From Rattus norvegicus (taxonomy: Eukaryota; Chordata; Mammalia; Rodentia; Muridae), in the NCBI RefSeq assembly GCF_036323735.1, contig NC_086031.1:32228225-32292224 (forward strand): 64,000 nucleotides of DNA, given 5' to 3'. Of the stretch, positions 1-11,264 are shown piece after piece (the first letter of the stretch is position 1; every line of letters begins with the position of its first letter). The position numbers were made by a program, and so were the translations under genes. The notes below the pieces were generated by a model. It searched no databases. It was not told where the DNA came from and saw only the letters and a program-made list of their open reading frames with translations.

Positions 1-299
1 AAAAATGTCCATTAATTCTTAACCAAGCTTTTTTTTAAACTCTTAGGTGAAAGAAAGAGATTTATTTTCAATATGGAAAGTTCTGGCTGTGACTAGAACA
101 TATTTTCTCCTGGCCAGATCTTCTTTAGTGAATTACTCAGTTAGTATAGTTTTAGGTTAAACACGAGAGTTGAGTAGCTTGCACATCTCTCAAGGGTGAT
201 AAACGTTACAGTGAAGCCTCCACCATGTTTCTAAGCCTTGAAGCATGATCTTGACTGCTACCTTTTATTTTGAAGGGGAAAATAGAAGACCAGCTGTTT

Positions 300-376
300 G
301 TTTTTTTGGGGTTTTTTTTTTTTTTGGTTTTTTTTTTTTTTGTTTTTGTTTTTGTTTTTTTTTTTTGTTTTTTTTT
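300..376. repeat. T-rich low-complexity tract
   Basis: Runs of T broken by single or double G, with no recognisable SINE body on either side. Probably an old A-tail read on the other strand. Confidence 0.8.
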
Positions 377-390
377 AGTTCTGTACATAA

Positions 391-1090
391 AGATGAACTA
401 GGATTTTTTTGTTTTAAATCAAAAGTTCTGTAATTTGATTATGGTGATAATTAGGGACTGTGATAACAGCTCTAATTTGATGATAGCTTTGGATTTCCCT
501 CGTGAGAAAGTTCTTTTCATTAACCCAGTAGTGTCAGAGATGTCTCCAGGCTAATGCTTTGTAGATTGTCATTACTGGTTAGTGTGTGAGGGGATGGCTA
601 CCAGTTCTTCCCAACCAATGAACAAGTATGACACAATATCTGAGTGGAGGTTATCATTTAACCCATACTTACAGTTTAGCTCATTTTACCCATTGTGATG
701 TTGTGGTGGAGAAAGAGCTGCAGTTACAGGTGCCCGAGGTCTTGCTGCAGTCTAGTGTATGTTCCTCATGAGTGTAGCCCCGAACAGAATGGACCTGCAT
801 GGTCACCTCTGGGTCCCCTGACAAGCTGCCCTTCAGACAGCTCTTGCGTTTCTCCTGGCTAGGTGACATAGCATCTGTAGGCCATGGCAAAGGTTCTTAG
901 CAAACTCAGCCCACATATGGAACCACACTTGGGTACCACCCCTGTTTTCTCTCTGCTTACCCCAGCCTGGAATGTGGCTTGAAAGGGTCCTGTGCCACAG
1001 TGACCTCTCATCTCCAGGCTGTTTTTCCCTACAAGATGGGTTCTGTGCCCCTCCTCAGGGGTGCTGACACCTAGGGACACCTGCTGTGAG
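391..1090. other. Unique Clasp1 intron sequence
   Basis: I recognise no repeat, exon or RNA gene here. The open frames present are short and do not match the Clasp1 protein. Confidence 0.6.
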
Positions 1091-1092
1091 AA

Positions 1093-1200
1093 CTGTTGGT
1101 GCCACTGAAGGTGGTGATGACTCAATTGATAAACCACTTGCCTTCCAAGCATGAGGACTTGAGTTCATCCTCAGAACCCATTTTAAAAAAATTTAAAAGG
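1093..1200 (+). mobile_element. B3/ID-B1-like SINE fragment
   Basis: A tRNA-derived left part is visible (cttgccttccaagcatgagg, then a degenerate B-box before agaaccc), followed by an A-rich end. The copy is old and truncated. Confidence 0.55.
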
Positions 1201-1928
1201 ATAGGCCCTTGTTTTCCCAGCAGTAATGAGATAAGAGGTGAAGACTAATCCCCAGACCATGCACGCAGTAACCTACCTAGCCTCTGGTGAAGTTCCTCTC
1301 TACTCCCAGGCTTTGTCTCATATAAAAAATAGAAGATGCCTGAATGGCAGTACCCGGAGCTTGTCGTCTGACCACCATACAAACTCATGTACAAACTGTG
1401 CTGCAGCTGGCAGGATGCTGTGGACTCTGCCCTGTATGCTCAAAACTTGTGGTAGGAGTTAGAACTTCCCTGGGGGCCTCTGCAAGCCCAGGTCAGTTAC
1501 TGACACTGTGACAAGCAATTAGATACCTATGTTCCCAAGTGCATGTTAGTTTCCTATGAGTGACACAGAAGCAGAGGAGTGCCATTTCATGTCTGTAATT
1601 TAGATTCTTTCTCCTCTGAGCTGGCCAGCTAAGACTTACTGGCTTCACCTACCCACTCTCCAGTGGCACTCTGTCTTCTGAACTCTGACTAGATGCCCAG
1701 CTCAGAGACACTGTCTGCTGCCCTGGAGTCCTCACACTATGGTGTGGTCTCAGAGCACCTCAACCACACCACTTGAATGAAGTCTTGAGAGTGCCACCTC
1801 TGGTCCTTTCTGAAATGACTCGGGCACCACCTTAGCATCCTTAGTTTCCAGTGCTTCTAATGCATGTCCAGCCCAGGCACACAGGCTCGCCCTCTCATAC
1901 GTATGCACACGGCTACACTTGGTCTCAG
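1201..1928. other. Unique Clasp1 intron sequence
   Basis: Intronic sequence without a recognisable repeat or gene. Confidence 0.55.
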
Positions 1929-1929
1929 T

Positions 1930-2141
1930 TGACTTTGGTTTTGGGGTTTTTTGTTTGTTTTTTTCGATAGAGTATTTTTCCATATAGCCTTGGCTATCCT
2001 GGAACTCACTCTGTAGACCAAGCTAGCCTCTAGCCTGCCTCCTGAGTACTCGCCAAATTTATTTGGTTTTGGGTTTTTTTTGTTTTGTTTTTTGGGGTTT
2101 TTTTTTTTTGTTGTTGTTGTTGTTGTTTTTGTTTTTGTTTT
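1930..2141 (-). mobile_element. B1 SINE (minus) with T-rich stretch
   Basis: The reverse B1 body is visible at about 1960-2052 (ctggaactcactctgtagac core). T-rich runs with GTT repeats extend to 2141 and join the next SINE. Confidence 0.75.
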
Positions 2142-2297
2142 AAATGTACAACTCTGCATGTACACCTATATGCCAGAAGAGGGCATCAGATCCCTTTATA
2201 AATGTTCATAAACCACCATATAGTTGCTGGGAATTGAACTCAGAACCTCTGGAAGAGCAACCAGTGTTCTTAACTGCTGAGCCATCTCACTAGCCAA
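2142..2297 (-). mobile_element. B2 SINE (minus)
   Basis: Reverse-oriented B2: the tail half contains ccagaagagggcatcagatc, and the tRNA-like head ends ctgagccatctcactagcc. Confidence 0.85.
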
Positions 2298-2546
2298 CCT
2301 CAGTTGATTAAAGCAGTCAGCTTAGCCCATGGTTGGGGAAAAAAGGAATAAAAACAGTCCTAACTGAGGAGCAAAGTATTCTTTTTTCCTCCTTGTATGA
2401 AGTACTAAATTTTGCTCCAGCTGATTTTATGAGACTCTGTCAGGAAAGAGGAGTCCTAAAGATACTCTGATGGGGTATCTTCTTCCTCCCCTTCTCCTTG
2501 CATCTCTGTTTTTCTCTCTCTGATTGTCCTCTTCTGATCACTGCAG

Positions 2547-2663
2547 TCGGTTGTGGGGTTGGAGTGCCGACGGGCTATCGAAGCCCCCACCTCCCTTTTC
2601 TCAGCCTAACTCCATTCCCACCGCTCCCTCCCACAAGACTCTCAGGCGCTCTTACTCTCCCAG
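2547..2663 (+). CDS. Clasp1: Clasp1 coding exon (117 nt, likely cassette)
   Basis: A strong polypyrimidine tract and acceptor (atcactgcag) precede the exon, and a gtaaca donor follows. Read in the second frame it gives 38 whole codons starting RLWGWSADG and ending RRSYSP. One nucleotide at the left and two (AG) at the right are shared codons. The right split codon joins with C of the next exon to give Ser, so the sequence runs SYSPS-MLDYDTE, as I recall for CLASP1. The length is divisible by three and both junctions are the same phase, so skipping keeps the frame; it may be alternatively spliced. The segment is Pro/Ser-rich linker between the TOG array and the C-terminal domain, with an RRSYSP site typical of proline-directed or basophilic kinases. 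No long ORF marks it because both flanks are intron. Confidence 0.88.
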
Positions 2664-3112
2664 GTAACATGCTACCTGTTAAGTTTGTTCAAGATGTCAC
2701 AATATTATTATGTCCCCAACATTGCCCTGGGTCTTTCAGAAAGCCTCCGAGCTCCTCTGGTGAGATTCCTGCCTCCACTTAGACTTGCAGGCATGGAGCC
2801 TGGGTGAAACATGTGAGCAGGAACAGACTTGGGAGCCAGGCTGCTGCTCGCTCTAAGAGGCAGTGACACTTTTACCACCCAACCAGATTGGTCACCATTT
2901 ACTCTGATGGGCTGTTTGTCCTAGTGTAGCATTTAGGTCCCATCATGATGTCCAGATAGACAGTGGTGGGTGCACTTTCCTTAATATGAGTCCCAGGTGT
3001 AGCAGAGCTCTGCTAAGGATCGGGTGAGACTGCTCTCCACAAGTCACTGTCCCTACTGTGAATGCACAAATACTGTTTCACAGCCACCACACAGAGAGCC
3101 CTGAGAGGTGAA
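2664..3112. other. Unique Clasp1 intron sequence
   Basis: Non-repetitive intron downstream of the 117-nt exon. Nothing else recognised. Confidence 0.55.
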
Positions 3113-3114
3113 AT

Positions 3115-3442
3115 CACCATGACAAAACAGCTTGAGAAGGAAAGGCTTTATTTAACTTAGCACATGGTTTGTAGTCCATCATCCAGAGAAATGAGAGAAG
3201 GAACTCAAGGCAGGGACAGGAAGCAATAGCCATGGAGGAGTGCTGCTTACTGGCTTGCTCTGCCTGATTTCTTATACCACTCAGGACCACCTGCCCAGGA
3301 CATGACACTGCCCACAGTGGGGTGGCTGGCTCCCACATTAGTCATTAATCAAGAAAATGCCTATAAGCAATGTGATGGAAACGTTTTCCCAACAGAAGTT
3401 CCTCTTCCCTGACATATCTAGCTCAAGTCAGGTTGTCAAAAA
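3115..3442 (-). mobile_element. ERVL-MaLR (MT-type) solo LTR, minus
   Basis: Matches the rodent MaLR LTR read in reverse: an accatgacaaaa-like start, a tttatt box corresponding to AATAAA, cttataccactcaggaccacc, and a taatcaagaaaatgcc segment. The closing part is degraded. No coding sequence is present. Confidence 0.65.
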
Positions 3443-3746
3443 AACAACAACAAAAATAAAACAAAGCCAGGATAGGTTGTGCCATTGTCCCATGTCCCTA
3501 AACATGCCCCACCTAGGGCTGAAGCTAGTTTCGTGGCAGAGCTCCTACCTAGCCTGTGTAAGTACTCCAGTACTGCCGAACAAATAAATGCATTGATCAG
3601 GAAAGATGCCCTGGTTTCAGACAGAAAATTATTTGTCCCTAGGAAGCAGCTGCTGCTGCTGGGAGTAAAGCTGCCAGGCGCTGGCTTAGTGACCCATGAC
3701 ACATCCAGAAAGACATAGCTCCTGTCAGGCTTTAAAACAGTTATGT

Positions 3747-3778
3747 GAAAAAAAGAACCAAAAAAAAAAAAAAAAAAA
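3747..3778 (+). mobile_element. Tail-only retroinsertion candidate (A-rich, 32 nt)
   Basis: An A-rich insert ending in a long A run lies between two exact copies of aaaacagttatgt (3734-3746 and 3779-3791). Target duplication plus an A-tail without a body is what a severely 5'-truncated L1-mediated insertion leaves. Confidence 0.55.
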
Positions 3779-3904
3779 AAAACAGTTATGTTTGATCTCT
3801 AGAAAGTTCTATATATTCCCTCAGACACTTGTTCCAGTTTCTTGAATACTGTCATAAAAATCCAAAGCTGAGAGTGTGTACCCAGCTGTGTAAAAGGATA
3901 AAAG

Positions 3905-4105
3905 ATCTTAAGGACAGAAAGAAAACCAGAGGGCTTGTGAGGTAAAGATACTTGCTTCCATGCCTGACAGGTAACCTGAGTTCAATCCCTGATACCAGCT
4001 CCACAGAGCTGCCTTCTGACCTCCACATGTACACCATGGAGTATTAGCTTGTGCACATGCACACACAGGCACAAGGTTACATTTTAAACATTTAAAAAGT
4101 CAACC
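3905..4105 (+). mobile_element. B3/B4 SINE (plus)
   Basis: A degenerate promoter part (gttcaatccctgatacc) is followed by the typical ctgccttctgacctccacat tail and CA-rich end. Confidence 0.7.
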
Positions 4106-4109
4106 TAGA

Positions 4110-5130
4110 AAACAAACAGCAGCTGCGGCTGTGGGGTTCTAAATAACTGATGCACAGATGGTGTCCTCTTTGTAATACCTGCGCTTGTCACTGTTCTGAG
4201 TCACCCTGTCACCCAGTGTAGACCCACTTCATTGACTCCCCCAGTAGACTGCCCTGCTTGCCCTTCCACACACAGAGCCTCACTCCACTCATCCTCCAGC
4301 GGGTTATCCAGATTGACCTCCAGAGGAGGTCAGAATCATCTCCAGAATCATCTTTCCCAAATGTACATGTAACATCAATCTAACTCAACTAGTTGTAACA
4401 GTTAATACATAATTTTCACCATGGGGTGGGGCTCCATAGCATGCCCAAGACCCTGGGTTCAATGCCCAGCATTGAGGGTGGGGGAAAGACATAAAGTAGA
4501 ACTTCCAGTACACAACTGAGGGAGATAACACTGACTGTAAATGGGTTTTGAAGACTAACAGACCCTATTGATTTCACAACAAAAGTATTCTCTTTGTCTA
4601 TACCTGGTATTCTTAGCCCTCAATTAACAGAAAAGAAAGGTCCAAAAAAACAGGCTTCCTCTCTTCCCATTGATTTCTTTGTCATCCTGACCCAATGTCC
4701 CTTCCCACCTGCCATCTGGTTCTCCACAGGGTAGTCACTGGGCTACATTAGGGTGACACGACCTGTCCTTAGGTCAATGGCTGTTGGTTGACTGAGTTAC
4801 TCTTCCTAATCTAAGATTCAGAGCGAAGTCCCTCAGAGTCTAATCGGAAAGTTTACAGGTGATCAAGGCTTGGGCTTTAACCCAAACTATTACATCCTGA
4901 GAATGTCTCTAAGCTAAAATGGGGCACTCTGCGTCACATGCAGATTCACCTCACCAGTCTGCACAGTCTTCATTTGTCAGCACTCAGGTCTCAGGGTTGG
5001 CTAGAGAGGAGCACTTACTGTTCTCTCAGTTTCAGTCCTAGCACCTCCATCAGGGGGCTTACATTCCGGCCTCTGGGTGCCTGTGCAAGCACATACACGT
5101 ACAAACACAGAAACGAAAGGTGAATATTCT
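4110..5130. other. Mostly unique intron sequence
   Basis: Intronic sequence. A weak ID/tRNA-like fragment lies at about 4415-4490 (ccctgggttcaatgcccagc), and a degenerate B3-like stretch lies at about 4990-5110. Confidence 0.45.
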
Positions 5131-6557
5131 TAAAACGTAGATTTGGGGTTGTTTGTCCAACCCACTTCCTGATGACAGCCTTCCTGGGAAACTTTTCCCT
5201 AAGAAGTGAAGGCTTAAAGGGTATTGATCTGAAAAAAAGGCAAACCGTAGACAGCATCAAGAAAAAGGGGGATGATGCCTAGAGAGGGGGTGCCACTAGA
5301 GAGCAGCCATCTCTAGTGCTCATGAGTACCCAGAGCTCATGATTTCAGCTTTCTTCCAAGAGGCTCTTGAAGGAGTAACCTCAGGGGTTGGACACACCCT
5401 GACACCATAGTGATAGCTGGAATTGGTCATTCCTGGAAAGTGACCGAGGGGACAACAGCCGGCAGAGCCTTTACTTTCCTCACAAGAGGCCATTGTGATG
5501 GGGCAGCCATTGGAACTGGAGTGAAACATTTTAAGGGAGTTTGGGTTGAAAATCATGGGGTGGATTTATCTGAAAGCCAACATTCTCTGAAGCAACACAT
5601 TGAAAATAATATTGTGACATCCCTTAAAGACTGAACGTTCCTTCAGACCACCTCTCGTCCGTCCATCACTCTTTAAATTTTTTTTTCTTTTGCATGGGCT
5701 ATGCTGTTATCTTTGGTTGTTGTGATTTAAAGTATTTAAGGCATTCTTTTACATCTTGTATATTTTTTTTATGTGAGTCATAATACTCAGTCTCTCTGTA
5801 TAAAAATAGTGTACTGGTCAGATGTATAAACACTCCTGTGCATAAGCTGGTGTTGCAGAGTGCCTAGGACAGGGACATGGGATGTTCTCTCTAGTCATAC
5901 TTTGAGTAGTTCTGTAGAGTTGCCTTGGGGACAGCCTGTGAACTCCAAATGCCTGGAACCCTTGAGTACTGCTTTGTCTAGTTTTTAATTTAACTTCTCA
6001 TGGGTATGCACATTGAGTTTCACCTGCAGATGTGTTCAGGGATCGTGTTTCCTTTTGTTAGGTGCCAAGGCCAGGCTTTGAGTTGGTGTGTGTTGTCGGA
6101 ACTCTCCTAATACAGCTGATAGGTGCTTTCTTCCATTTACCAGGAAAGATAGATTCTGTCTGGACCAGTTTTGCAGTGCTGGGTGCATTAGCTTCCGTCT
6201 GTGAGAGTGAGCTCAGGGCTGTTGCTGTCGCCAGCATTAAAGAGTACTTGGATCATTGCATCCTCCAGTGGGCAGAGATACGACTAGTCCCATGGCAGTC
6301 TCCAAGGGAGCAACTTAGTAAATTCTGGTTGTTTTTAACTTAGAGGAAATTTGCTTCTTGTGCAATGCATGGCTTGGCAGTGTTGCCATTAGGAAGGGAT
6401 CTGACCAGTGGACACCTTGTTACATTAAAGAACTAATAATGCTGTTGCTTGGTTCTGTACAGCCAAGGATTGTTGGAGTGTACCGAACTCCTTGGCTAGC
6501 TCAGGACTTTCTATAAGTGAGTTAGCCTACAGCATCTTGTCTTTCCTTGAATACTGT
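5131..6557. other. Unassigned non-repetitive intron block
   Basis: Roughly 1.4 kb without a recognisable repeat. It contains a 74-codon open frame (5410-5634) ending in SLKD and a stop, then AT-rich sequence resembling a 3' UTR. I cannot match the frame to a known protein. It could be a decayed retrocopy, a conserved noncoding element or chance. Confidence 0.35.
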
Positions 6558-8441
6558 ATTAATAACTTTTCTATTGCTGTGATAAAAATATCATGACCAA
6601 GGAACTTAAGGAAGACTTAATTTGGGCTTATGGTTGGCTCCAGAGGGATCATGGCAGAGAGGCATAGCAGCAAGTGGCAGGCATGACAGTGGAGAGCTGA
6701 GCTTCAATTGTGAACATAAAGCAGAGTGGACAAACTAGGCTGAGACCATAAACACTCAAAGCCTACCCCAAGAGATGTCCTTCAACAAGGGCACCCCTCC
6801 TGAACCCACCAAACAGTGCCACCAGTTCGGGGACCAAATGGTCAAATATCAGAGCCTGTGTGGGACATTCTCATTCAAACTACTAAATTCCACTCCCTGA
6901 CCCCCCCCCCATAGACTTATAGCCATATGATGATACAAAATGTGTTTTACCCAATTTCAAAGCTCCCATAGTCTTCTCAATCTAAAGCCTAGTCTCTTGT
7001 GAGACTCTAGGCAATCAATCTCTTAACTGTAACTCCCTGTAAAACCAAAGGGCAACTTATGTATTTCCAACATATAATGGCACAGAAGAGACATTACCAT
7101 TTTAGAAGGAAGGGATGGAGTATAATTGGGAAATACTGGGCAAACATAAGACTGAAATCTGGCACAGTAAATGCTGAATCCTCCAGGTCCATTGTATGGG
7201 GCTTTCATTTCAAAGGGGTCAGCGTACTCTGCCCTTCCAGCTGTGCTGCCCGTGGCGTCTGTCCCTTCCTTGGGCTGGTTCTCCTTCCTGTGTACAGCTT
7301 TCCTTGGCAGTATTTCATGGCTCTGGTATCTCCAATGTCTTGAAGTCTCCACTGTGGACAGCCTTTACTCTCACAGCTCTACGAAATAGCCTCTCGTAGC
7401 CGCTTGCTGTCTCCGGGCGTCCCCACCACACACTGTCTGTCTTGAGTGGCTCTGAAACTTGAGGAAGGATCTTCCCCTCTTGCATCTTTCATGCCTCTAA
7501 AGCCAGTACCACATGGACAGCCCTACCTAGGCCAGCACAGCAGTGCAGTGAAAGCTTAGCTGGGTGGTCTTGCCCTAGGGCACACTTCCCTTTGTTGCTG
7601 TGAATCTGAGAGTCTGGTGAATAGCCTCTGTCTTAGCACAGGTCTTGCCTACAACATGGAGCTTCTCAGCCCGCCTTTCTCTCCATATTGTACTTTCTAT
7701 TTCTCTCTAACCCATTTGTGTTTCCTTGAAGACTGTTTCAGTAACAGCCATGCTACAGATTCAATGTTTTACCTTGTCTTGAAATTTCCTGAACCAAAGA
7801 AATTAGTCCATTACTTTTAAATTTAGCCTCAAGCAGGTTCTTAGGATTAGAGCAATCAGATTCTTTCCCAAAATATCACAGCAACAAGCCAAGTCCTAAT
7901 ACTGTTTCCCTCTGACACCTCTTGAGCTGGGCCAATGCAGTCTACATTGCTCTCCACACCTGCTGTCTTCTGGGATCCTACAGGATGGCTCTGGAGAGCA
8001 ATAAATCATTTCTCTAGCTCAGCGTTCCAAAGTCTTCCACACACTAGCGTGGCCAGGTTGTTCAGAGCAGTAGCCCAGTCTCTGGTACCTACTTATGTGT
8101 TAATATTCTTCTGTGCTATGATGGCACACCATGACCAAGAGAGCATCTAGAAGGTTTATTTAGGTTTACAGTTCCTGAGGGTAAGAGTCCATCATGGTGT
8201 GAAGCATAAAAGGAGCAGTCATGGAACCAGGAAGAGAAAGCCGAGAGCTCACATCTTCCAAAGCAAGGGTGATTCAGAGAGCATACTAGAGAGCAGGCAA
8301 AGCTTCTTATTGTCAAAGCCCACACCCAGTGACATACTTCCTCCTAATACCCACACCCCAAACAGTGCCTCCAAATAGGGACCAAGTATTGAAATGCCAG
8401 AGCCTGTCCTGTAGGAGACAGTCTCACGTAAACTACTCCAA
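6558..8441 (-). mobile_element. ERVL-MaLR element, minus, with both LTRs
   Basis: Two related terminal repeats of about 330-350 bp (6558-6887 and 8094-8441) both begin with a degenerate copy of the reverse MaLR LTR end and run through ccatgaccaag, gtttatt/taattt, and the aacagtgcc...gggaccaa box. Between them lie 1.2 kb of MaLR-type internal sequence (cactccctgac...catagacttatagcc at the left, tctggtacctactt at the right). MaLR elements are non-coding relatives of ERVL; only decayed, stop-filled sequence is seen. The strand is taken from the AATAAA direction. The LTRs have diverged substantially, so the copy is old. Confidence 0.72.
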
Positions 8442-9421
8442 ATGCTTTCTCAAAACAAGTGGTGTTTAAACTAAGCTGTTCTGTCTTCAAACTGTCCCTA
8501 GTTGATTGTCCCACCATGCTTTGCAGTCGTCCTTGTCTATGCATCCTGTGCTTTTTTTTTTTTTTTTTTTAATGTCTCAGGAAAGATGTGTGGTGTTTTT
8601 TCTCATGACACTCTCTGTTGAGTGCCCTTTTCATACATCTAAAGAACATTTGTTGACATAACTGCAGGACACCACACTGTCTTTTTTTTTTTTTTTAAAG
8701 CATTTCTGCTTTGTGGTGTATTACTGTTAGTGTCTCAAAGGATAGCAGTTGGCATCACTTTTCCAAAGGGGACAGCTATTGTTTCTAGAAGTGTTTTTCG
8801 ATGTTCATTCAAGAGGGTGGCTCTCTTTAAGATCTGCCTTAACAAAAGAATCTGGTATTCCCATCAAGCTCCTGGGTTAGGCCACATGGGGTTTGGAGCC
8901 CCAGGGGCCCAGTGAGGGTAGGTCTGACTTTGAATCCCAAGCTGTTGTTTTTTGACATAGGGCTTGATTGTTTCTCTGCATTGGATTCTGGTGTGCCTAG
9001 CTGGGTCTTGTGAAGTGGTTTGCTTTGCTTCTCAGAAGTGTCTGTAATTCTAGCTTATTGCCATGTGCCTGTTCCTCTAGAGTTTGTACATTTGAGACCA
9101 GTAACAAGTAAACTAGCTTTTTTTCATCTTCAAGATAAGAAAGTCACCTTCCACCGTCATCCCCGTGTACATTCGGTCACCTCCGTCACTCCTGCGTTCT
9201 CTCATCCTTGTGCTTTTGTTCTCACTGCTTCCTGGGTGCTGGTGCGATGTGTCTGGGACTGGCTGTGACATGCAAGATGGCCAGTGGCAGGCCCTGACAA
9301 GAGCTGCCCCCTTGTGTTCCAACTAACTGAAAACCTTACTCTAAATTATGAACCAGCTAGGCCTGTGTCTTGGTTTTATGCACATACCTCAGTTTCTCAG
9401 AAAATACATTTTTAATTATAG
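8442..9421. other. Unique Clasp1 intron sequence with T runs
   Basis: Contains T runs at about 8552-8570 and 8682-8696 and otherwise unique sequence, ending in the acceptor of the next exon. Confidence 0.6.
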
Positions 9422-9572
9422 CATGCTGGACTATGACACGGAGAACCTGAACTCTGAGGAAATCTACAGCTCTTTGCGTGGAGTTACAGAAGCCATCGAG
9501 AAGTTCAGCTTCCGAAGCCAGGAGGATCTAAATGAGCCAATCAAGCGAGATGGCAAGAAGGATTGTGATATC
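9422..9572 (+). CDS. Clasp1: Clasp1 coding exon (151 nt)
   Basis: One nucleotide completes the Ser codon begun in the previous exon. Fifty whole codons follow, from MLDYDTENLN to KRDGKKDCDI. The acceptor is a weak tttaattatag; the donor is a consensus gtgagt directly after ATC. The peptide contains the acidic MLDYDTENLNSEEIYSSLRG block conserved in CLASP1 and CLASP2 just before the C-terminal domain. It is linker with an amphipathic VTEAIEKFSF helix-like stretch. A second AG with a better pyrimidine tract lies 21 nt upstream. Confidence 0.97.
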
Positions 9573-9769
9573 GTGAGTATCCTGGGCCAGGGCATGACTC
9601 CCTGGCAGTTAAGTGGCAGCAACTAGAGACTTTTCCCAAACTCAGCTCCCTGGTGACTATTTTCTGCCCTGGTGTTAAAGTAATGTATTTTTAGAGGCTT
9701 AAGGCAGTTTTAGGATGTTTCAGAAGAATGGTTCTCAGCTTCTGTTCCTTTGCTTTGGGCCTGTTTTCT

Positions 9770-10062
9770 TTCCTGTAATGTCAGTGAAGTACTTGCTGTA
9801 CAAGCATGAGGGCCTGACTCCTGTTCCCAGAACCACATTTTTAAAAAAAAAAAAAGCTTGGTGTTGGGTTGTGGTGAAATCTTAGCGCTCAAAAGGAAGA
9901 GTCAGGTGGACGTCTGTGACTGAGAGGCCATCCTGGTTCCAGGTGAGTTCCAGGACAGCTGGAGCTGCACAGAGACCCTGCCTTGAAAAACAAAAACAAG
10001 CAAACTAAAAAGCTTGGCATGGTGGGATGTGTCTGAAAGCCCAACTCCAGGGAGCCAGAGGC
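9770..10062 (+). mobile_element. B4-type composite SINE (plus)
   Basis: A tRNA-like left part (gaagtacttgctgtacaagc) is followed by an A run at about 9842-9854 and a B1-like right part with ggccatcctggttccaggtg and an accctgccttgaaaa end. Confidence 0.65.
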
Positions 10063-10069
10063 CCTAGAG

Positions 10070-10273
10070 CAGTGGCTCTTAACCCGAAGGTCAGACGACC
10101 TTTTCACAGGGGTTGCCTAAGACCCTCCTGCTTATCAGATATTTACATTACAAATCATAACTGTAGCAAAGTTAGTTATGAAGTAGCAACAAAGATAACT
10201 TTATTATTGGCAGTCTCCACAATATGAGGAATGTTTTAAAGGGTCATAGCATTAAGAACTTTGAGAACCACTA
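10070..10273. mobile_element. URR1 hAT DNA transposon copy
   Basis: Inverted termini are seen: cagtggctcttaac at the left and tttgagaaccacta at the right. The interior is typical of URR1 (cataactgtagcaaagttag...tgaagtagcaacaaagataa). Non-autonomous rodent hAT element with no coding capacity. Confidence 0.82.
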
Positions 10274-10279
10274 CATTAG

Positions 10280-10794
10280 ACGAAAAGAAGTTAACAGAGA
10301 GGCCAGAAATCTCCTGGGCTCTTGAGTCAGGGTGATGGGATCTGGTCTGAGAAGGAGAAGAAAGTAAGAAAGTGTATAGTAATCTGTTAATCTGTTCAGA
10401 ACATCGTGGAGTTAACTGTGGGTGGGTGTGGATGGCGGGCCCATGGATCCACTAAGCAAACTAGGTAGTGGTGTTGGAGTTTAGGCCAGTGACTGAGGCT
10501 CAAGTGGAGACTTGAGAGGCATTGAGAAGCAATTCCATTGTACGGGAGTTGGGGGGTGGGGAAATGAAGGGGGGAAAAAAGTGAAGGGTGAAATGCCCAC
10601 CCAGCACCTGGTAAGGACAGAGTCCTGGGGAGCAACAACCCCTGGGAAGCACTACTGGGTTGATGGGGGGAAGCCAAGGGGTGAGGGAATACTTTATATG
10701 TTTTAACAAGTACCAATTGCCGTGATAAGAACTGAAAGGGCCCCAGGAAGGGAGGGGAGAGGTGTCAGGGATGCAAGGACAGAGAGGGAATTGT
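10280..10794. other. Unique intron sequence
   Basis: G-rich purine-biased intron sequence. Open frames on both strands arise from the composition and match nothing known. Confidence 0.5.
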
Positions 10795-10945
10795 GAGACA
10801 CCAAATGAGGCAGCTGCCTGTAACTCCAGTTCCAGGAGAGCTGATGTCTTCTTTTGTCTCCCAAGGGCTCCTATACATACTTGGTGCACATAAACTCACA
10901 CAGGTGCACACTGTCACACATACATAAATTTTAAAAATACGATTC
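10795..10945 (+). mobile_element. B3-like SINE tail
   Basis: Only the right part is recognisable: ctgtaactccagttccagga, then a CA-rich tail ending acataaattttaaaaata. Confidence 0.5.
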
Positions 10946-11097
10946 AATCATTCCTTATTATCTGCAACTCTGAAGTGCCTGAGTCCCCTGTATCCTCAAA
11001 TGTACCTCAGGTCATCTCTAGGTAGCATAGCACCTGCTAGAATGTTGTACCAGACATCCGTGTGGCTGTTATACTGCCATTTAGTCAACAGTGGTAA

Positions 11098-11190
11098 GAA
11101 CAGTTGGCTCATCAGGTAAAGGGCCATGACCTAAGTTACATCCCTGGAACTCACAAGTTGTCCTCTGACCTCCACATGTGTGAATATCCC
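11098..11190 (+). mobile_element. B3 SINE (plus) ending in GATA repeat
   Basis: Shows ttggctcatcaggtaaaggg and tgtcctctgacctccacatg. The SINE tail has expanded into the adjoining tetranucleotide repeat. Confidence 0.7.

Positions 11191-11251
<61 letters not shown>
11191..11251 (+). repeat. (AGAT)15 microsatellite
   Basis: An uninterrupted tetranucleotide array of about 61 bp, likely length-polymorphic. Confidence 0.95.
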
Positions 11252-11253
<2 letters not shown>

Positions 11254-11264
11254 TTTAGTGAAAA

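Noticed and set aside
2547..2663. SxIP-type EB1-binding motif in the 117-nt Clasp1 exon
   Set aside because: The peptide reads N-S-I-P, so Asn occupies the place of the required Ser/Thr. True SxIP motifs of CLASPs lie upstream, outside the window.
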